Positions 58,249-64,000 of a stretch of DNA of 64,000 bases are shown here, piece after piece. Where the stretch lies: NCBI RefSeq assembly GCF_023715445.1, contig NZ_JAMBOD010000001.1:806001-870000 (forward strand), written 5' to 3'. Made by a program: the position numbers and the translations under genes. Origin of the DNA: Fictibacillus nanhaiensis (lineage in GTDB: Bacteria; Bacillota; Bacilli; Bacillales; Fictibacillaceae). Every line of letters begins with the position of its first letter. Within the stretch, counting starts at the first letter, position 1. Below the pieces are notes generated by a model. That model was given only the letters and a program-made list of their open reading frames with translations. It was not told where the DNA came from and did no database searches.

Positions 58249-59262
58249 TTAAGTCTGCAAATAAAATCTTTCCAGCTCCACTAGATGCTTTACTGCTTTT
58301 TGCAATTCGGGCTCTTCATTTTCAAGCTCTTCTTCTAACCCGCATAACAATGAGGCTGCCATAACAGACGCTTCAAACCATAACAGTTTATTTTCAGGTT
58401 TTGGAGTGAAAGGATATAATGCCAGCGTGTAATCCTTCCAAACTGCCAATGCAATATCAAGCAGTGACGGGTTTTCTTGTTCTAACTCGTCCTGTATTAA
58501 TCTTTTTACTTCCTTATAAAAGGGGTGTTCGTTTAACTCTGTCAGATTTGCAATGTCAACTTCTTCTGTTTGCCCGTATTTTTCTAGTTTAACGACTTTA
58601 TTAATTTGGTTTTCTTTTAAATATTGCAGAATCAAGCTTTTTACAGCAGGATGTTTTTTCTCATCAACCAAGAAGGTTTCAAAAAGAGGCACTGTCATTT
58701 CTGTTCCCAGTCTCTTTAACTGTTGGACAGCTATCCATTGTGAATCTGCCCTGTCACTGGAAAGCATCTCTTTTAATGTAAGAAAATCAGGATTATCACT
58801 TGGTTTTGCTTCCGGATCTCTTTTTACCTCCGGAACCCCCTCTTGCTCAATCACCTTCCTGCTGAATTGAAGAAGCTGATAAAACGTTTCGGCTTTATCT
58901 GCAGGTATCTTTTGTTCTTCTAAAACCGCTTCAATTACTGAAACGACAGTTATGTATTCTGATAATTGAACAAGAATGCTTAAATAGATTTGAAGAACAT
59001 CGTAATATTCACCGATTCCTTCTTTAAGCATCTTGTCACATCGCATTTTCGCTTCCTGGAGTCTACCTAGCTCAACGAGACTTAAAACAAGTCCCAAATT
59101 TCCTTGTGAATGCATGGGATCTGAATGAAGCAGCTGTTCAAAACAAGCCAGTGATTCATCATATTGCTTATTTTTTAAAGAATCCATTCCTTTTTCTAAA
59201 AGACGCCCTGTTAAATTTGGAAACCGAATTATATTGTTCTTGTTTTCCTTGTCGTTTGTCAT
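58249..59262 (-). CDS. ysoA: YsoA-like TPR repeat protein
   Basis: A 337-residue soluble protein with tetratricopeptide-like helical repeats in its first third (LLEKGMDSLKNKQYDESLACF, shown here as the KGMDSLKNKQYDESLACFEQ core, then SQGNLGLVLSLVELGRL). The rest is helical with a HEAT-like feel. Size and place beside tig match B. subtilis YsoA, whose function is unknown. The ATG at 59262 has GGAG 7 bases upstream and is preferred to a GTG directly before it. Confidence 0.85.
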   Translation of the reverse strand: MTNDKENKNNIIRFPNLTGRLLEKGMDSLKNKQYDESLACFEQLLHSDPMHSQGNLGLVLSLVELGRLQEAKMRCDKMLKEGIGEYYDVLQIYLSILVQLSEYITVVSVIEAVLEEQKIPADKAETFYQLLQFSRKVIEQEGVPEVKRDPEAKPSDNPDFLTLKEMLSSDRADSQWIAVQQLKRLGTEMTVPLFETFLVDEKKHPAVKSLILQYLKENQINKVVKLEKYGQTEEVDIANLTELNEHPFYKEVKRLIQDELEQENPSLLDIALAVWKDYTLALYPFTPKPENKLLWFEASVMAASLLCGLEEELENEEPELQKAVKHLVELERFYLQT

Positions 59263-59480
59263 CACAATTCTCCGCTTCCGTTTATATTTGTCTAAAGAAT
59301 AGCAGTTTCAACTTCGGAACTCAAGGAACCGTGTGCAGGTAATGTTGAATCAGAAACAAAGTAAGACGTTTTTCTGAGAGCTACACGATCATGGATATTG
59401 AACTTTAATCACATAAAAATACTTTTTACGTAAAAGACACATCCGCATGAGAGAGACACCCAAGCCTATTTATTTCAAAA

Positions 59481-59520
59481 AAAAACTCTTAAAGAAGTAA
59501 GTTCTCCTTTAAGAGTTTTT
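59481..59520 (-). terminator. Terminator at the end of the leu-ilvA operon
   Basis: A 14-bp perfect stem (AAAAACTCTTAAAG / CTTTAAGAGTTTTT) with a 12-base loop, 5 bases after the ilvA-like stop; followed by TTTG on the minus strand. Confidence 0.88.
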
Positions 59521-59525
59521 CATGA

Positions 59526-60476
59526 TCAGCTAATCCGTTTCATGTTTAATTTGTCAGCCATCCCTTTATATCGTGACCATTTCTGGGGATCGACGTTACC
59601 GCCGCTTATGATCAGTCCTACTTTTCGATCTAACGCGAGGTGACTGTGGAAAAGTACAGCTGCCAGACTTGCTGCTCCCGCTCCTTCAACAACAACTTTT
59701 TCGCGTTCCAGCATGAACATCATCGCGAATGCAATTTGTTCTTCTGTTACAGTTACCATTTCATCTACATATTTAGAAATCATGGGAACCGTCAGCTCTC
59801 CCGGCTTTTTTACCGCAATTCCGTCTGCAATCGAAGAGCTGGACAATGTTTTTACTTTCGCACCTGTGAATATTTGATAGACGGCACTAGCATTTGCAGA
59901 TTGTACTCCTACGACACGGACGTCCGGTCTCAACCTTTTAACTGCTAGACTGATGCCAGCCAGAAGACCACCTCCTCCAACAGGCACAACAATCGTTTTT
60001 AATTCAGGCTTCTGCTGCAGCATTTCGAGTGCCACCGTACTCTGTCCTGCAATGACATCATAATCATCAAAAGCATGAACAAAAACTGATCCATTCTTCT
60101 GCTCTTCCCTTTTAGCCGCTTCAAAGGCCGTTTGGTAGTTTTCACCCTGCAATACGATTTCTGCCCCATAAGACTTTACAGCTTCCACCTTGGAAAGCGG
60201 GGCGTTTTCCGGCATAAAAATTCTTGATTTTATCCCCCGCTTCGAACATGACAGTGCCAAACCTTGAGCATGATTTCCTGCAGAGGCTGCAATAACACCT
60301 CTAGCTGCTTCGAAATCATTCAGTGTAGAAACTTTATAATAAGCGCCTCTTAGTTTAAACGATCCTGTTTTTTGAAGGTTTTCTAACTTCATATAAACTT
60401 TTCCGCCAGTCCACTTGTTTAAAGTAGAAGATTGCTTTAGCGGTGTCCGGTGTGCAATTTTTGAAACTTCCTCCAT
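59526..60476 (-). CDS. ilvA: Threonine dehydratase without regulatory domain
   Basis: A PLP-dependent threonine ammonia-lyase of 316 residues that makes 2-oxobutanoate. Seen are the PLP lysine in GSFKLRGAYYK, ASAGNHAQGLALS, the phosphate loop VPVGGGGLLAGIS and ISGGNVDP. The C-terminal ACT-like domain that gives isoleucine feedback in B. subtilis IlvA (422 residues) is missing. It ends the leu operon, 42 bases after leuD, so an anabolic role is likely. The ATG at 60476 has no ribosome site and begins only about nine residues before HRTPL; see findings. Confidence 0.85.
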   Translation of the reverse strand: MEEVSKIAHRTPLKQSSTLNKWTGGKVYMKLENLQKTGSFKLRGAYYKVSTLNDFEAARGVIAASAGNHAQGLALSCSKRGIKSRIFMPENAPLSKVEAVKSYGAEIVLQGENYQTAFEAAKREEQKNGSVFVHAFDDYDVIAGQSTVALEMLQQKPELKTIVVPVGGGGLLAGISLAVKRLRPDVRVVGVQSANASAVYQIFTGAKVKTLSSSSIADGIAVKKPGELTVPMISKYVDEMVTVTEEQIAFAMMFMLEREKVVVEGAGAASLAAVLFHSHLALDRKVGLIISGGNVDPQKWSRYKGMADKLNMKRIS

Positions 60477-60518
60477 CGCGTGAAATAATTTTTCATTCGT
60501 GACTCTTAAATCCCCATG

Positions 60519-61112
60519 TCAATTCACAATCCTTTCCGTTTCGAATCTTTTTATTTTATCTTCATATTGAAGTGTTACTGAAATTTCGTCCCAGCCATTC
60601 AAGAGCATTTTCTTCCAATACGGATCAAATTCAAAGTAAAAATGTTCTCCGCTCCCATTCACGACATGCTGGTTTTCGAGATCTACAATCAGATGGCTGA
60701 TCACATCCGGTGATTCTTCAGAATATAAACGCTGTATTTCTTTTTTTGGAAGCCGGATAGGCAATATCCCATTTTTTACACAATTATTAAAAAAGATATC
60801 CGCAAAACTCTCCGCAATAATAACTTGAAAACCATAATCTTTTAAAGCCCAGGGAGCATGTTCTCTGGAAGAACCACAACCAAAGTTATTACCGGTTATA
60901 AGAATTGAAGAATCTTTTGTGTTTAATTGATTTAGTTCAAAATCCGGGTTTTCCTGTCCGTCAGACTGATATCTCCAATCATAGAACAAAAATTCTCCAT
61001 AACCCGCTTTATCAATTTTCTTCAAAAATTGTTTAGGAATGATTTGGTCGGTATCCACATGATCCCTTTTTAGAGAAGCGGCTTTTCCCGTATGTGTTTT
61101 AAATCCCGACAT
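60519..61112 (-). CDS. leuD: 3-isopropylmalate dehydratase small subunit
   Basis: LeuD and LeuC isomerise 2- to 3-isopropylmalate. The 197-residue protein has [15 protein letters not shown], the [17 protein letters not shown] swivel-domain motif (about 75-91) and [12 protein letters not shown]. The ATG at 61112 has GGAGGTG upstream and overlaps leuC by 14 bases; the upstream 20 codons of the frame lie in leuC and are dropped. Confidence 0.97.
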   Translation of the reverse strand: MSGFKTHTGKAASLKRDHVDTDQIIPKQFLKKIDKAGYGEFLFYDWRYQSDGQENPDFELNQLNTKDSSILITGNNFGCGSSREHAPWALKDYGFQVIIAESFADIFFNNCVKNGILPIRLPKKEIQRLYSEESPDVISHLIVDLENQHVVNGSGEHFYFEFDPYWKKMLLNGWDEISVTLQYEDKIKRFETERIVN

Positions 61113-62535
61113 AACGGTCCACCTCCAGATTTTTTGTTTGCATAATGGAACGCACATCTGTAAATCTTCCATTTATAGCAGCGGCTGCAGCCATAATAGG
61201 ACTTACAAGATGCGTTCTCGCTCCTTTACCTTGTCTTCCAGCAAAGTTCCTGTTTGATGTGGATGCGCATCTTTCCCCTTCAGGAACAATGTCATCATTC
61301 ATCCCTAAGCACATGGAACACCCAGAATCCCGCCATTCAAAACCGGCATGAAGGAAAATCTTATGAATTCCCAGACTTTCAGCTTCACGTTTTACGGATT
61401 GTGATCCCGGTACAACGATGGCCCTCACACCTGGATGTACCTTTTCGCCTTCAACGACAGCTGAGGCTTCTACTAAATCACTTAATCTGGAGTTTGTGCA
61501 TGAACCTATAAATACATGCTGAACGTCAACATCTTTTAGTCGTTCATTGCCTTGAAAGCCCATATAGGTAAGAGCACTCTCTATCGATTGCTTTTCTTCT
61601 ATTGATAATGAAGATTCTGCTGCGGGAATTTGTCCGCTTATCGGCAGGCACATGGACGGATTAGTCCCCCATGTAACCATCGGTTCAATATCAGAAGCAT
61701 TAATTTCTATTACTTTATCAAATACTGCATCATTATCTGACACAAGCTTTTTCCACGCTTCGCAGCGCGCGTTAAACTCACTTTCTTTTGGTGCATAAGG
61801 TTTACCCTGAATATAACTGAACGTTTTTTCGTCTGGGGCAATAACAGACGCTTTTGCACCTGCTTCGATCGACATGTTACAAAGGGTCATTCTTTCTTCC
61901 ATCGTAAAACCTCGTACTGCACTTCCTGAAAATTCAATGATATAGCCTGTTCCTGCATTTGTTCCGTAATTGGCGATAAACCACAAAATTACATCTTTTG
62001 CTGTAACACCAAAGCCCAGCTCTCCTTCAATCTTTACATTCATTTGCTTTGGTTTGTTCTGCCAAAGAGTTTGCGTTGCCAATACATGCTCTACTTCACT
62101 GGTTCCGATTCCAAAAGCAAGTGCTCCGAATGCTCCATGTGTTGAAGTATGACTGTCTCCGCAAACAATCGTTTTTCCCGGCAGCGTCAAACCAAGTTCT
62201 GGTCCGATTACATGAACAATTCCTTGCTGCAGAGAATCCAACCCTTCTAGCCGGATTCCGAATTCTTCACAATTTTTCTCCAATGTCTGAACTTGAAGTC
62301 GTGATGTTTCGTCTTTAATATTGAACCGGTCTGCCGTAGGTATATTATGGTCCATCGTCGCGAAACACAGATCAGGTCTTCTTACTTTTCTGTTCTTTTC
62401 TCTTAAACCAGCAAATGCTTGCGGTGAAGTTACTTCATGAATCAAATGGAGATCGATATATAAGAGGTCGGGTTTATTTTTTTCTTCTGCTACAACATGA
62501 TTTTTCCATAATTTATCTATTATTGTTTTACCCAT
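61099..62535 (-). CDS. leuC: 3-isopropylmalate dehydratase large subunit
   Basis: The 478-residue aconitase-family subunit with the 4Fe-4S cluster. Seen are [25 protein letters not shown] (only part shown: [17 protein letters not shown]), [24 protein letters not shown], the cluster cysteines in [10 protein letters not shown] and GCSMCLGMN, and [13 protein letters not shown]. It starts 17 bases after leuB and overlaps leuD. Confidence 0.97.
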   Translation of the reverse strand: MGKTIIDKLWKNHVVAEEKNKPDLLYIDLHLIHEVTSPQAFAGLREKNRKVRRPDLCFATMDHNIPTADRFNIKDETSRLQVQTLEKNCEEFGIRLEGLDSLQQGIVHVIGPELGLTLPGKTIVCGDSHTSTHGAFGALAFGIGTSEVEHVLATQTLWQNKPKQMNVKIEGELGFGVTAKDVILWFIANYGTNAGTGYIIEFSGSAVRGFTMEERMTLCNMSIEAGAKASVIAPDEKTFSYIQGKPYAPKESEFNARCEAWKKLVSDNDAVFDKVIEINASDIEPMVTWGTNPSMCLPISGQIPAAESSLSIEEKQSIESALTYMGFQGNERLKDVDVQHVFIGSCTNSRLSDLVEASAVVEGEKVHPGVRAIVVPGSQSVKREAESLGIHKIFLHAGFEWRDSGCSMCLGMNDDIVPEGERCASTSNRNFAGRQGKGARTHLVSPIMAAAAAINGRFTDVRSIMQTKNLEVDRYVGI

Positions 62536-62552
62536 TTACTGCATCCCCCTTC

Positions 62553-63647
62553 TTACACATATACCTCAAGCAATGTTGCGCTTGTTGAATCTTCAAGCAT
62601 TCTAAAATGGATCTGGTTAACCATCTCTTTCGTGGAAACAAGATTTCCTTTTCCATCATAAATATCCCGCGTCCGGTAGCCGGCTTGTAGTGTTTCAAAA
62701 ACTGCCAACTCAACTGCAGCAGCTTCCTTTTCAAGGTGGAATGAATGGCGAAGCATCATTGCAGCACTTAAAATCATCCCGATAGGATTTGCTTTTCCGC
62801 TTCCAGCAATATCTGGAGCGGAGCCATGTATCGGTTCATAAAGCCCTGGTCCGCTTTGACTAAGAGAAGCAGAAGGCATCATTCCAAGTGAACCGGGAAT
62901 TACAGAAGCTTCATCGGATAAAATGTCACCGAACATGTTCTCAGTTACAACAACATCGAAACTGGAAGGTTCACTGATGATCCTCATCGCAGCATAATCA
63001 ACAAGTAAATGCTCCGTTTCAACATCACTGTATTTTTTAGCCGTTTCTTCAACAATTTCTCTCCACAGTTTGCTTGTTTCCAGCACATTGGCTTTATCAA
63101 CTGATGTAACTTTCTTTCTTCTCAGTCTGGCTAAGTCATAAGCTTTTTCAATAATTCTTGTGATTTCCTCCCGTGTATAGGAAAGGGTATCAACAGCGAG
63201 TTTTTCATCTCTTGTTTTCGGTTCTGAAAAGTAGATGCCGCCCGTCAATTCTCTAACGAAAACAAAATCTGCACCTTTTACTTTGCTTGATTTGAGAGGG
63301 GATAGATTTTCAAGACCAGGAAACACTTGAACAGGTCTTAAATTTGCAAACACATTCAATTCTTTTCTTAATGCTAAAAGCCCTTGTTCAGGTCTAACAG
63401 TTTGACCGTCCCACTTAGGTCCTCCAACTGCTCCAAGCAGAACAGCATCACTATTTTTACAAGCTTCTAAAGTATCTTCCGGCAGGGGTGTGCCTCCTTG
63501 ATCAATCGCTGTACCTCCAAACCGTTTTTCTGTTGTTTGAAATTCATGACCGAACCTTGCAGCAACACCGTCTAATACCTGCAGAGCACCTCTCATTACT
63601 TCAGGACCGATTCCGTCTCCAGGTAAAACTGTTATTTTCTTTTTCAT
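62553..63647 (-). CDS. leuB: 3-isopropylmalate dehydrogenase
   Basis: LeuB oxidises 3-isopropylmalate with NAD and releases CO2. The 364-residue protein has ITVLPGDGIGPEVM, the LLGAVGGPKWD and ANLRPVQVFPGL motifs, RELTGGIYFSEPKTR, VTENMFGDILSDEASVIPGSLGMMPSAS (in part) and the NAD-binding HGSAPDIAGSGKANPI. It is 18 bases after leuA. Confidence 0.97.
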   Translation of the reverse strand: MKKKITVLPGDGIGPEVMRGALQVLDGVAARFGHEFQTTEKRFGGTAIDQGGTPLPEDTLEACKNSDAVLLGAVGGPKWDGQTVRPEQGLLALRKELNVFANLRPVQVFPGLENLSPLKSSKVKGADFVFVRELTGGIYFSEPKTRDEKLAVDTLSYTREEITRIIEKAYDLARLRRKKVTSVDKANVLETSKLWREIVEETAKKYSDVETEHLLVDYAAMRIISEPSSFDVVVTENMFGDILSDEASVIPGSLGMMPSASLSQSGPGLYEPIHGSAPDIAGSGKANPIGMILSAAMMLRHSFHLEKEAAAVELAVFETLQAGYRTRDIYDGKGNLVSTKEMVNQIHFRMLEDSTSATLLEVYV

Positions 63648-63665
63648 CTAACATCCCTCCCTAAA

Positions 63666-64000
63666 TTAAATGCTCATTTTCTCATAACTTGTTTTATCTG
63701 ACTGAAGCTGCAGCTTGTTGAACGCATGAACATAGGCTTTCGCTGATGCTTCCAAAACGTCCTGTGCCGTTCCGCTTCCGTTAATTTCGTATCCGTCACA
63801 GACAATCTGCACAAATACTTGAGCTAGTGCATCCCTGCCAGCTCCAACAGATTGAATACGGTAATCATTTAGTTTCAGTGAGGATGGAAGCATTTTTCCA
63901 AGTGTATTATAAATGGCTTCAACACTTCCAGAACCTGTAGCAGCATCTTGGATTTCCTTGCCTTCTGGTGTAATAAGCCTTAATGTAGCAGTTGGAATTT
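63666..64000 (-). CDS. leuA: 2-isopropylmalate synthase (C-terminal part)
   Basis: The C-terminal 110 residues of LeuA, cut by the window end. The visible part is the allosteric LeuA dimer domain: [41 protein letters not shown] and [17 protein letters not shown]. It is the first of the leuABCD genes in view; the leader and promoter lie outside the window. Confidence 0.94.
   Translation of the reverse strand, partial: IPTATLRLITPEGKEIQDAATGSGSVEAIYNTLGKMLPSSLKLNDYRIQSVGAGRDALAQVFVQIVCDGYEINGSGTAQDVLEASAKAYVHAFNKLQLQSDKTSYEKMSI

Overview
The window is a chromosomal segment of a low-GC, Gram-positive, endospore-forming bacterium of the Bacillaceae. Almost every gene has an orthologue in Bacillus subtilis, and the order follows the secDF-to-lonA region of that genome very closely. 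Several differences (a separate RNase E/G gene, split secD and secF, no pheA, no comC, no bofC) place it outside the B. subtilis group. A Fictibacillus-like genus is possible, but the sequence alone does not prove it. I saw no rRNA, tRNA, prophage, insertion sequence or CRISPR array. Most genes lie on the minus strand; the plus-strand exceptions are spoVB, yrzE, nifS-nadR, a small membrane ORF and a LiaI-like gene.

Layout. 1-9.1 kb: secF/secD, comN, spoVB, yrbG, yrzE, yajC, tgt, queA, yrzS, ruvB, ruvA (secretion, lipid II-flippase-like sporulation protein, queuosine tRNA modification, Holliday junction processing). 9.3-12.7 kb: a YhcN/YlaJ lipoprotein, a CotS-type kinase and a greatly repeat-expanded SafA. 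12.9-18.6 kb: NAD synthesis genes nadA-nadC-nadB facing nifS-nadR across a palindrome-rich control region, then pheB. 19-30.8 kb: obg, spo0B, rpmA-prp-rplU with an L21 leader, rng, spoIVFB-spoIVFA, minD-minC, mreD-mreC-mreB, radC, maf. 31-38.3 kb: spoIIB, a membrane GGDEF protein in the place of comC, folC, and valS behind a valine T-box.

38.4-49 kb: a small membrane ORF, ysxE, a kinase-like protein and the repeat-expanded SpoVID, then the heme operon hemA-hemX-hemC-hemD-hemB-hemL. 49.1-59.3 kb: a LiaI-like membrane protein, ysxC, lonA, lonB, clpX, tig and ysoA (protein folding and turnover). 59.5-64 kb: leuA (cut by the window end), leuB, leuC, leuD and a short threonine dehydratase.

Three things stand out. 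First, two non-coding gaps (obg to pheB and clpX to lonB) carry degenerate arrays with the same period of about 20-21 bp but different core words (GCATAGA and CCCACGTTA). Second, the two spore-envelope scaffold proteins SafA and SpoVID both carry perfect 12-residue (36-bp) tandem repeats, and each is followed directly by CotS/YsxE-type kinase-like genes, of which only the SafA-linked one keeps the catalytic residues. Third, some regulatory sites can be read well: a near-ideal sigma-F promoter before lonB, a good sigma-E promoter before spoIVFA, a complete valS T-box with a GUC specifier, and palindromes at the nadB/nifS and pheB promoters.
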